A stretch of 31,796 nt of DNA. Origin: Candidatus Helarchaeota archaeon. GTDB lineage: Archaea > Asgardarchaeota > Lokiarchaeia > Helarchaeales > HEL-GB-A. The notes below the pieces were generated by a model. The model saw only the letters and a program-made list of their open reading frames with translations. It was not told the DNA's origin and made no database searches. The stretch lies in NCBI GenBank assembly GCA_013375455.1, contig JABXJT010000002.1, positions 101,637 through 133,432 on the forward strand, given 5' to 3'. The translations under genes were made by a program, and so were the position numbers. Of this stretch, positions 9,312 through 18,300 are shown in pieces (within the stretch, counting starts at the first letter, position 1; every line of letters begins with the position of its first letter).

Positions 9312-10765
9312 GCGATTCCCGATCGCTCGCTAACCGGTGATTTCGGTACGGGTTGTTCAGGGGGAATCTCTACTTCTTCAATTTTGGGCATGCGGCGCAT
9401 CTTTATGATTCCTCCAATGGTGGGGAATAAAAGCACCAATGGAATGGTGATAATTATAACGCCTGCGACCGTTTGAATTTCGAGGTAAGAAGGAATGGAG
9501 CTGGGAATGAACGCCAAGAGATCAAAAAAGAGAAAGGGACTGAAACAGACAAGGATGAGCAAGAATACCAGTAAAACACGATATAAGGTCCCAACGAATG
9601 ATGCCTTTGCTAATTTATTCGCAGGTGGAAAGGATGCTTTGGCGGTTAAAGTGCTCCGCGCTTCTGGATCCTTTACGTATAGGTCATCCAAATATGTTTG
9701 TAATCTCTGATAATCTCGAAAGCTTGCCATCCGTGCTTGCACCTCTTTATCATAAACCCCCCGCTCGATAACCTCTCGCATGAAATCAAAAGCCTCCGAA
9801 CTGAAAAACCGCCGAATAGAAATCGAATGCAACTCAGCCTTTGCCTGCAACTCTTCCGTGCTGCGTTCTCCGAGCTGTCTAAGATCCTCTAATCGTTCGG
9901 TGATGGCGTGCTCTCGTTCCAATGAAGGTTTCGTGACTTCATAGTTATATGACGTGAGATAGGTGATTTCGAGGAATAGAAACGTGAAGAATGCTGCTAG
10001 GAAAATGGGATTGGTCACGAATGCTACGAAATCCAGGTTCACGACGGAGTTGGAAAGGGTATCTACATAGAAGGAAGGTATTGTATTAAAAAGACCCGCC
10101 GAGGCATAACTCACGGGAATTATATAGAGTGCGAAGCAGAGCCAAAAAATCCCCCGCGAATTCTTCTTGAATAAATTGCTAATTGCCTTCTTAAACAAGA
10201 AAATTCCTAAGAGCGTTAATAATATTATCCACACAATTATAATATACCCAACAATAACACTATCCACCACATTGAGCGAAATTAACCAGGTTCCAAAGCC
10301 TCTCGGATTGAGTATATGCGCATATTGACTTAACGTGACCAAAATCAGCATCCCGATAAGGAAAAGAAATGCCCGGAATGACCACTCTGGGTTACATTTT
10401 CTGAGAAACATTACCATTGAAATGACTGCCACGACGATGCAAACCTCAAAACCGAAGTAATACACGGATACAGTGTAATTATCCCAAAAATAATTAAAAT
10501 TTCCCCCACTAAAGGGAAAAGCAACCATTCCACCTGAGAATAAATGCCCTATAATTCCAAACGTATACATAAAAAAGTAAATAAATGCGTTCCAGATATT
10601 GATCTCAGGGTCCCCAATGGTGATGGGATATGGGAGGGGATCGAGGCTGCCTGGTATCGCGGGTTTCCAAGGCTGGAAAATGATGATGCTAAGCAGCCAA
10701 TACAAGGTAAAAATGAAAGCCACGACCGAAATTGCTCGGAGTGCATTCACGACTGCTTTCATCAT
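9308..10765 (-). CDS. Polytopic membrane protein, last gene of the MoxR operon (485 aa)
   Basis: I cannot assign a family. The protein has about seven hydrophobic helices in residues 8-270. A charged, helical, probably cytosolic stretch follows at about 280-395, rich in Glu/Arg (AITERLEDLRQLGERSTEEL), then two more helices at about 398-455 and a Pro-rich tail. The start is ATG ATG at 10765 and 10762. AGAGGT at 10776-10771, five bases upstream, serves as ribosome binding site and overlaps the DUF58 stop codon, so the two genes are translationally close and surely co-transcribed. Membrane proteins of unknown role commonly end MoxR/DUF58 operons, and an assembly or partner role for the vWA/ATPase pair is inference. 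Its 3' end overlaps the convergent plus-strand gene by four bases. Confidence 0.75.
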   Translation of the reverse strand: MMKAVVNALRAISVVAFIFTLYWLLSIIIFQPWKPAIPGSLDPLPYPITIGDPEINIWNAFIYFFMYTFGIIGHLFSGGMVAFPFSGGNFNYFWDNYTVSVYYFGFEVCIVVAVISMVMFLRKCNPEWSFRAFLFLIGMLILVTLSQYAHILNPRGFGTWLISLNVVDSVIVGYIIIVWIILLTLLGIFLFKKAISNLFKKNSRGIFWLCFALYIIPVSYASAGLFNTIPSFYVDTLSNSVVNLDFVAFVTNPIFLAAFFTFLFLEITYLTSYNYEVTKPSLEREHAITERLEDLRQLGERSTEELQAKAELHSISIRRFFSSEAFDFMREVIERGVYDKEVQARMASFRDYQRLQTYLDDLYVKDPEARSTLTAKASFPPANKLAKASFVGTLYRVLLVFLLILVCFSPFLFFDLLAFIPSSIPSYLEIQTVAGVIIITIPLVLLFPTIGGIIKMRRMPKIEEVEIPPEQPVPKSPVSERSGIA

Positions 10766-10774
10766 TCAATACCT

Positions 10775-12100
10775 CTAAATAAGTCCAGCTCCACCTTTCT
10801 TTTTAGCTTCTAAATATTCTTGGATTACTCTGGGGAAGAAATCTTGAGGCGAAACGTCAATGGCATTTACATCCATTCGTCCAATTTCCTTCTTAAATTT
10901 CGATCTTCGTTCCCATAGTTCCTCGGAAATGGCTTCTAGCAATGCTAAATCAACAGTTTTCGCCGTTTGTGCCTCAAAAAAGGGACCGAATGGACTGATT
11001 AGGATGACCTCATTGTCATATGATCGCGCTAACAATATTGCTTGCAGGAAAAATTGAGAAGATTCTTCCATGTCAGTCAATATAAAGAAATACGAATCTT
11101 TTTTCAATCTTTTGACAACATAATCAATTGCTCCAAATAAATTCTTTTTACCAGAGCCCTCAACACGTGCTAACACTTCTAATATACGCCACTTTTGCCC
11201 AGAACTAGAACGAGGTTCAATATAATAGTGTAACTTATCAGAGAAGACAATTAATCCGACATGATCCCGCCGCTCTAGCGCGAGATGGGATAGCAGAAGA
11301 GCTGCCCTAATGGAATATTCCAATTTATTGTTGAACTTGCTCCCACTCACCATGGACGATGATGCATCTAAGAAGATCATGACTCGGATGTTCTTCTCTG
11401 ACTCAAATTCCCGGATCATGAGTTTCCCAGTTCGTGCAGACGCCTTCCAATCAATGCGGCGATATTCATCACCTCCTATGTAAGATCGAATTCCATAGAA
11501 CTCAGTTCCCATGCCCTTTTGGCGCGTACGATGCGAACCGAAGATCATCCCCTCTCGCCGCCGGGATGCGAAGGACTTCATTCGCCTTACATCCTCATAA
11601 GTGGGATATACTAGCAAAGTAGTAAATTCTTCCAGCTCCTTCTCCTCGAAAATGAATCCGGATCGGTCTTTTAAAATAACTCGACAGGGTCCCAAGCGGT
11701 ATTCTCCCCGCTGTTTTGTTTGCAAAATGTAGGAAAATGTAAGGGTTTCCCCGGCATCAACGCGCGTGCCGATTGTATTTTCTCCCAAGATCAATTTAAA
11801 GGAGCCATCTCCTGGAAAAACATCAAAAACTTCGAGAAAATCAATTTTTCTAGAACCCTTGTTGCGAATTTTTATTTTAATATGGATGAAATCATCAACA
11901 AAACTCTTATCTTTATCGATAAATCGTTTTAATTCAATATCCTTCATTTGCACTGAAGATTGGAAGGTGGGATATGACACCACTGCCATGAAAAGCATTG
12001 CGACTCCTAAAATGGCTAGATAGTAATTAGTGAAGGCGGATCCCCAGAACAGAAAGAAAATTCCTGCAAGGACGAGTATGCGTCCTCGATTCGTAAGCAT
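10775..12100 (-). CDS. DUF58 family vWA-like protein
   Basis: The N-terminus has two hydrophobic segments (about residues 7-45), followed by a beta-rich region. The DUF58 signature is at about 200-230 (RSYIGGDEYRRIDWKASAR, then GKLMIREFE). A vWA-type metal-site motif DASSSM follows, with its Asp at residue 245, matching DxSxS. Length (441 aa) and order are standard for the family. DUF58 proteins are the regular partners of MoxR ATPases and are thought to present or sense substrates at the membrane through their MIDAS-like site. The gene starts 14 bases after the MoxR stop and ends 9 bases before the membrane-protein start. The first and third positions of the metal motif are intact, so it is probably functional. 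Confidence 0.93.
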   Translation of the reverse strand: MLTNRGRILVLAGIFFLFWGSAFTNYYLAILGVAMLFMAVVSYPTFQSSVQMKDIELKRFIDKDKSFVDDFIHIKIKIRNKGSRKIDFLEVFDVFPGDGSFKLILGENTIGTRVDAGETLTFSYILQTKQRGEYRLGPCRVILKDRSGFIFEEKELEEFTTLLVYPTYEDVRRMKSFASRRREGMIFGSHRTRQKGMGTEFYGIRSYIGGDEYRRIDWKASARTGKLMIREFESEKNIRVMIFLDASSSMVSGSKFNNKLEYSIRAALLLSHLALERRDHVGLIVFSDKLHYYIEPRSSSGQKWRILEVLARVEGSGKKNLFGAIDYVVKRLKKDSYFFILTDMEESSQFFLQAILLARSYDNEVILISPFGPFFEAQTAKTVDLALLEAISEELWERRSKFKKEIGRMDVNAIDVSPQDFFPRVIQEYLEAKKKGGAGLI

Positions 12101-12114
12101 TTAAGTATCACAGC

Positions 12115-13071
12115 CTAAATTGGAGCTCGCATTTCTTCTAGAAGATTAAACACAAGGCGTGGAACTGCTACACCACCAAGTTCAGCCTCAGGCTTTAAAA
12201 TCAAGCGATGGTACAGTCCGTGCAAGGCCAAACTTTTAACATCATCCGGGGTGACATAATCTCGTCCTAGAATTGCCGCTCGCGCTTTTGCGGTGGTTAA
12301 CAATACTATCGAGGCCCTTGGACTACCTCCAAGCAATATCTGCGGATCTTTTCTCGTTTTGATCACGATATCACGGATATAACTCATGATCCCCTTATCC
12401 ACGTGAACGTGTCTGACCGACTCCTGCATTCTCACGAGCATTTCTGGATTCGTGATGGTATCCAACTTGACATCAACAGGAGAGTGCTTTCGGACGATGA
12501 TTTCCACCTCTTCCGCATCCGTCGGATATCCAACAATCAGTTTGAAGAGGAATCGATCTACTTGCGCTTCTGGCAGCGGATAGGTACCCTCAAGTTCGAT
12601 GGGGTTCTGAGTTGCAAGGACTATAAATGGCCGATCTAGCTTGTGGGTCGTTCCCTCCAGTGTCACCTGCCGCTCCTGCATGCATTCCAATAAGGCTGCC
12701 TGTGTTTTTGGGGGTGCACGGTTAATCTCGTCAGCCAAGACCACGTTTGCAAAAATTGGTCCTTTCTTCAATTTGAAGGTAGCACTATCCGTGTCGAAGA
12801 TATTCGTCCCCGTGACGTCTGCCGGTAACATATCGGGAGTAAATTGAATCCGTTTAAAGGAGCAGCCAAGCACCTCTGAAAACGCATTTGCCATGAAAGT
12901 TTTTGCAACTCCCGGTACGCCTTCCATCAGGACATGCCCGTCTGCCAGTAAGGCAATAAAAATATTCTGCATTACCTCTCCTTTTCCTACCACCACTTTT
13001 CGAAGTTCCGTTAAGACCTGCTGGGCAATGTCCCGGACTTCATTCACATCCATTACATTCGTTGTTGCCAT
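12115..13071 (-). CDS. MoxR family AAA+ ATPase
   Basis: This cytosolic ATPase is of the MoxR/RavA type, a chaperone-like family that acts with vWA-domain partners. Numbered from the ATG at 13071 (318 aa), Walker A is GVPGVAKT at residues 51-58, and the QFTPDMLPADVTG segment typical of MoxR follows at about 76-88. Walker B is VVLADEINRAP with Asp114-Glu115, and FIVLATQNPIELEGTYPLPEAQ contains sensor 1. The lid ends with GGSPRAS (sensor 2). All catalytic motifs are intact. In-frame TTG (13098) and GTG (13080) codons could add up to nine residues. The ATG is preferred because those extra residues do not look like family sequence. It sits between the DUF4350-like gene and DUF58, as in many MoxR operons. 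Confidence 0.95.
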   Translation of the reverse strand: MATTNVMDVNEVRDIAQQVLTELRKVVVGKGEVMQNIFIALLADGHVLMEGVPGVAKTFMANAFSEVLGCSFKRIQFTPDMLPADVTGTNIFDTDSATFKLKKGPIFANVVLADEINRAPPKTQAALLECMQERQVTLEGTTHKLDRPFIVLATQNPIELEGTYPLPEAQVDRFLFKLIVGYPTDAEEVEIIVRKHSPVDVKLDTITNPEMLVRMQESVRHVHVDKGIMSYIRDIVIKTRKDPQILLGGSPRASIVLLTTAKARAAILGRDYVTPDDVKSLALHGLYHRLILKPEAELGGVAVPRLVFNLLEEMRAPI

Positions 13072-13148
13072 ATTACTCACTCTTTTTAATCCATTCAATC
13101 ATCCAACTATATTAGATTTCATATGTTTATCGTTATTATTAATCCTTT

Positions 13149-14867
13149 CTAAAAATGCTCCTTCGGAGCAGCAAGGTCAGAAATCCACCTCATCTCCAAA
13201 AATATTTTAAGGAATTCTTGTTCGTATATCACGCGCCTCCCTTTTTCGACCTCCCTGAAGGTTTCAAAAGCTTTTCGTAATCTTTTCTCATCAACTTCAG
13301 GGTAATTGCCCAAAATTCTGATCACCGCCTCATCCACGTCAAAACCTTTTAAATCTAGAGTTTTCTCGAGTGATCTTCTTAACCGCCTATATAGGAGGGC
13401 GAGCGCTTTCTCATATCGCCGCCGCCGCTTGAACCAATTCAACCGTTTTGCATATAACGACTCCCCTTCTCGTTTGACTTGACTCAACTTGACTTTCATC
13501 GGTTTTTCAGCCTTTGGAATGAACTTCTTTGTTATTCTGAAGGCGAGGTATGGGCCAAGGGGCGCGAAAAACCAACTTAACAGGAGAAAATCTTCTACTG
13601 CAATGATCATTCCAAAATAAAAGGCGGAACTATAACCCGTTTTCACTTGGTGTGCTTCATCAAAAACTATCTTCCAAGTTGTATCACTTCCGGTTATCGC
13701 ATCAACCAAATCTGACGCGAACAACTGATTATCATATGCAGGCTCAGTCATTAGCTTGTTGGTTAAGATATCAGGATCACTAATTACGACTATGTTACCT
13801 GCTCCCGATGCTGCAATGAGGCCGTATGAACCACTCACATCTTCAGGATCTTGTTGAAAATTCTTATTAAGATCTAACCAAACAGTCCCGGGAGCGGACT
13901 CAATTATTGTAAAGGACGGCGAAGCTCCGAGAGGACTAGCAGTCCAAAATCGCACGTTACGGTCAGAACCCATTAGGTTTAAGGTTGCGGTAAAAGCTGC
14001 GCACGACTCATTTCCCCCTGCGCCCTCGCAAAGAAAACCATCTTGAAAAGGAATATCCAAAGGACTCATATCCACAGTGCCCCCAAACAGCGAGCCTATC
14101 ACTTCCCATAAACCTAGAAACAACAATCCTTCATTAGCTGTTCCCATATCTTGAAGAATAACGAGACGGCCACCTGAATCTAATAATTGCTGTATGGCAA
14201 TCAAGCCCGTTGGGAAAAAGATGGCTTTGGGTCCAATCAAAAAAAGAACAGTTCGATTTAATGGATAATCCTCAGGAAACTTCCTGAGTTCAGCATATGA
14301 TGAAATGATGGCAGAGGTCTCATAACCCTTCGTCTCAATATCTTCACGAAAAGTAGAACAGCCTCCATCTCCTTCGTTGAAAATTGAATACGGCTGGTCT
14401 GTGACGTTCCCAAATTGAAAAAGTGTTAAGAAAATAGGGAGTGCGAAAAATATGAACACTACTAAAAGGAGAATAACCCCCTTATTAAGGGTCTTTTTCG
14501 GCTTGTAAACCATCTTTGTCCTAGTTTTTCCGGCGCGCGTTATCTTCAAAGGCACCAGGACTTTATCTACATCAGTCAACCCTTTATAGATCAAGTAAAC
14601 CGCTAATAGAATAAAAATAATGCCAATGAAGGGAAGGAAACTCTGTCCCCAAAGAGCTACAAGTATTACTATTCCAATGATGATGAAAATAATTCCCGCC
14701 CAGATTTTTCCGCGCCCTTTCTTTTTAATAGGCGGAAGTTTTCGCTCTTTGACCGGCTTTCGTGGTGGTGGTTTTACTTTCTTCTCTGATGGCGGTGGCG
14801 GCGGTTTCTGCTGAGGTTGCGGTCCTTTTCCCGTTCTCTCATGCGCCGGAGGCGCCTTGCGTGCCAC
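13149..14867 (-). CDS. DUF4350-like membrane protein (572 aa)
   Basis: The N-terminus is a cytosolic Lys/Pro-rich stretch of about 50 residues (KPPPPPSEKKVKPPPRKP). Two close membrane helices follow (about 55-100) and a third at about 130-150. Outside is a domain matching the DUF4350 pattern: YSIFNEGDGGCSTF, then a strand and turn to SGGRLVILQD at about 230-240, and later IVFDEAHQ. A further helix pair (about 410-450) leads to a basic, helical cytosolic tail (KRLNWFKRRRRYEKALALL). Such proteins recur beside DUF58, MoxR and DUF4129 genes; their molecular role is unknown. The start codon is GTG at 14867, which overlaps the 3' end of the preceding DUF4129 gene by 29 bases, arguing for coupled translation. 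The family call rests on motif pattern and context. Confidence 0.75.
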   Translation of the reverse strand: MARKAPPAHERTGKGPQPQQKPPPPPSEKKVKPPPRKPVKERKLPPIKKKGRGKIWAGIIFIIIGIVILVALWGQSFLPFIGIIFILLAVYLIYKGLTDVDKVLVPLKITRAGKTRTKMVYKPKKTLNKGVILLLVVFIFFALPIFLTLFQFGNVTDQPYSIFNEGDGGCSTFREDIETKGYETSAIISSYAELRKFPEDYPLNRTVLFLIGPKAIFFPTGLIAIQQLLDSGGRLVILQDMGTANEGLLFLGLWEVIGSLFGGTVDMSPLDIPFQDGFLCEGAGGNESCAAFTATLNLMGSDRNVRFWTASPLGASPSFTIIESAPGTVWLDLNKNFQQDPEDVSGSYGLIAASGAGNIVVISDPDILTNKLMTEPAYDNQLFASDLVDAITGSDTTWKIVFDEAHQVKTGYSSAFYFGMIIAVEDFLLLSWFFAPLGPYLAFRITKKFIPKAEKPMKVKLSQVKREGESLYAKRLNWFKRRRRYEKALALLYRRLRRSLEKTLDLKGFDVDEAVIRILGNYPEVDEKRLRKAFETFREVEKGRRVIYEQEFLKIFLEMRWISDLAAPKEHF

Positions 14868-15237
14868 CTTGCTTTGGCCCTCCCATTATTAAATCATTAA
14901 GAGTTAAAAATAACTTAAGAGCTTCATTATATTGATTAACGTCCATTGGTTTCTTTCCAAAACGTGCTTCCTCGAACAACGTGGTAAATGGATAGATAAC
15001 AGCTGGTGGAATTTTAAGTTTTTTAACCGTGTCCATTGCATATTCACGCGCTGTTTGGCTTGGTCGCCGTGGTGCATTATAGAAACCCTGTATTAACTGT
15101 AAATAATTATAGTAAGCATAAATTATAGCCTCTTGGAACCTTTTACCCTGTTGCAGCGACGTTAATTTCGCCTTAATGAAGTCAAGGTTGATGCCTTGAA
15201 ACTTCCCTTTCTTCTTCTTTTTCTGCCGACGTGACAT
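14839..15237 (-). CDS. Stand-alone DUF4129-domain protein (132 aa)
   Basis: A basic N-terminus (MSRRQKKKKKGKFQG) is followed by one DUF4129 domain, marked by RPSQTAREYAMD and PFTTLFEEARFGKKP. The same domain ends the 1526-residue protein encoded just upstream. By hand alignment of about 95 residues, 61 are identical, so one copy arose from the other by duplication within the operon. This copy has no membrane helix and should be cytosolic. In the families where DUF4129 is known it forms the cytosolic tail of TgpA-like transglutaminases, so a soluble copy could compete with or bridge to the same partner (inference). A good ribosome binding site (GGTGAT, complement of 15246-15251) lies eight bases before the ATG. 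The tail overlaps the next gene. Confidence 0.85.
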   Translation of the reverse strand: MSRRQKKKKKGKFQGINLDFIKAKLTSLQQGKRFQEAIIYAYYNYLQLIQGFYNAPRRPSQTAREYAMDTVKKLKIPPAVIYPFTTLFEEARFGKKPMDVNQYNEALKLFLTLNDLIMGGPKQGGTQGASGA

Positions 15238-15353
15238 GGCTTAAAATCACCAGCATTTCATTTTGCTAAATACACTATTAAATATCATCCTATTAAAAAT
15301 TAATTATCCTAACAATCCATTCATGTCCTCCATTTATATTGCCGTTCTCTCTC
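15238..15353 (-). promoter_or_regulatory. Gap inside the MoxR operon with possible secondary promoter
   Basis: This 116-base gap follows the transglutaminase-like gene. On the minus strand it contains TATA-like GATATTTAATAG (about 15276-15287) and the ribosome binding site GGTGAT. It is the longest spacer in the operon, so an internal promoter for the five downstream genes is plausible but unproven. Confidence 0.3.
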
Positions 15354-18300
15354 TCAAGCTTCGCCTTCTTTGGAATCGTCTTCTCTCCCTAGTTCCCTTG
15401 GAGTTTCCATTATTCGTTCGTGGAGGGTTATGAATAATTGCAGTGCCTCATTTAACTGATTTTCAGTGATTGGCTTCTTTCCATAGCTCGCATCTTCGAA
15501 TAGTGAGGTAAAGGGATAAATCATAGTTGGGGGTATTTTCACTTTCTTTACCATGTCCATGGCATATTCTCTTGCCGTCTGGCTGGGGCGTTTCTGCCTA
15601 CCAAAATAGTCCTGCATGAATTTCATATAAATATAATACGCATAAATGACAGCTTCACGAAATCTCTTTCCCTGTTTTAATGCTGCTAGTTTCGAATTTA
15701 TAACGTCGATGTCTAACCCCCCAAATTTCGCTAATCTCGCCTTCTTTTCTTTTTCACCTCTTCTGATATATAATGAACGCGCCACGTATACGGCAACAAT
15801 CCCTACCACAATACCAATGATCCACGGAAGGATCTGCATAAAAATGTCGCCAAATCCCGGTGGAATGATTACTTCTACGGAAATATTTTGTGAAATAAAG
15901 GTCATACCATTCACCGTGAAATTCGCATAGATCGAGGTATTCCCAGCTACTGCAGGGAGTGTGATTTGAATGTGATACTCACCGTTGGAATCCGTGGTAC
16001 CGGATCCGAGTAATGTATTGTTGTAATAAATCTCCACTAGCCTATTCACGATGTCATAACTAGAGATGTTGTCCACGAGCGTGCCGGAAACCGTGATTGT
16101 ATTTCCGCCATTGAGAGTAAGGTCACTAAAACCCGTGAATCCACCGATGTTCGTAATTGCCACGTCTGCACCTTCTGGAATATACCAATCTAGAGGGATG
16201 GAATATGAAGGATACGTGAGGGTCGAACCATTGTGCCACAACTGTAATGTCCTCAGTCCTATTAAACCTGGATCATTTGGAATCGGAAATGTCCAACTGA
16301 AGCTCCCGGTTACGATCTCTGAATAGGTTTGATTGCCATCTACAAATAGCGATATATTACCAGTGGTCGCTTGATTTAAACTATCAACCAATCTTCCCGA
16401 AATTGTAATGTTTTCATTTAAAAAGGCTGTTCTATCTACGGCCATATTGACAATGCTAGTCGTAGTATTTACTTCGACCATCTCAGTCCTTAAGGCATTG
16501 AGAATGAACGAGGTATTCGTCAGTGTTGCGCTCACGTTGTAATCTGCCTTAATTGACAGGCTCCCAGAAGGGATGAACGTAGTTGAAAAAACCCCAGCTC
16601 CATTCGTAGTCGCAGTCACTTCGGATCCAGTGTGGTCCCGGACATTTACCCCATCAAATGTGAAATAAATCGTTTCTCCAGGGACCGGGTTATTATGTTT
16701 CTCCCATACCCGCCCACTGATTGTTATACTTGTTTGACCCCGCAAGACTTCATTTGGGGTTATCGTGTCGATTGATACATTCACCGCCCACACCACTGGT
16801 GGGTCCGCATCCGTCGTGGCATTCAGTATAAAGCTGCTCATAAGCGATCCTGCCGAATAATTCACTCTAATGATCACGTCCGAGGGTTGAGTGAGGGTAG
16901 TTTCATAGGTGATATTATAGAAACCTGAAGCTTGGGTAGTTGTAAGGTTCATATACTTCTCGGTGCCATCCTGTTCGATCCACCACGCTCTCACTACTTG
17001 TGACCCAAAGCCTGATCCATTCTCGAACAGCAAGTAACCCGAGACGTACACTGGATCACCTGCAATGATTGGAACTGGCGTGACTACACGCCCCACATCC
17101 GTAACAATATTTGTTTTTGTTAACACTGTTGAGGCAACGATGGTGGCTTCGTGGGTCGAATTCCGATTGCTTATGCTCATGCTCGTTGGCACTGACTCAG
17201 TATCTCCAGAGAAGCTCCAATTTCCTGAAAATCCTGCAGAGAGGTTATACATCCCTAAATTATGCGTATTTGGTATTATGACATAACCATCGAAATTTCC
17301 ACTAGCATCCGTCGTTAATGCTCCTATTGGCTGCATTGTTTCATAGATTAAAATCCAGATGGTTTGTCCTGCCGTGCTTGCATACCCAAGGGGATCCCAA
17401 AGCGTGCCCCACACGTGAATTAAGTCTTGTCCTCGGACAACATATGAATATGATGGTAAATCGGTGCTGAGCGTGATGTTCGTCTGGTTTTGGCAACGTA
17501 CATGATAGGTCGCGCTAGGATCGGTCGTGGCATTTCCCCACACCACGCTAAAATTCGCCCAGATCCTCACATCATTATTTCCCGCTCCATCATTGTATTC
17601 TTGAGGGATGTAGTGAAAGACCTGATAGAAGCCAGCTGCATCGGTAGCATCCACGCTGAGATTAAAGGTTCCCGTTGAATTTGCCCACCAGACAGTTACC
17701 AATCCGTTATTAATGCCCGTGAGATTGTCGTATGTTAAATACCCGCTGAGTTCAATCGTGTGGCCCCGGGGCAAGATTGAATTGGTTTGAGACGTGAGAT
17801 TAATATAAGGGGTTGCCGTCACGGTGATGGTTTCGTTTTGGCTTTGCGATGCAGCCGCAGGCACCGTCACGAGATAATCAGGATACGGATCTGGGTAATC
17901 AACCGTAAAGGTGCCATTAAACCGCATCGTGAAATTATAGACCCCCTCTGGCTGATTGCTCGGGAAGCTATAACTGGAGGTCACTTCCCCATTCGCATCA
18001 GTCAGCTGTGCTCCGTAGTTATCGGTAAGGTTTTGGTTAATTTCGATCACGTGGCCTTGTAACTCCACGTCAGGAACTGGATTTCCAGTGGAATCTGAAA
18101 TATTGGCATCCACTATGAAGGCATCTCCTGTCCCCCGGATTATCGAATTTGGTGCCAGCGATTGAATATCAACTGCCGTCGTGCCATTACAAGTCACGAT
18201 TGTCTCATTTACAACTGCATGGAACGATGCATTGAACCGATGTGGTCCAACGAGGGAATTCACCGTGAAGTTATGATTAGTATAAGATCCGGAACTGTTT

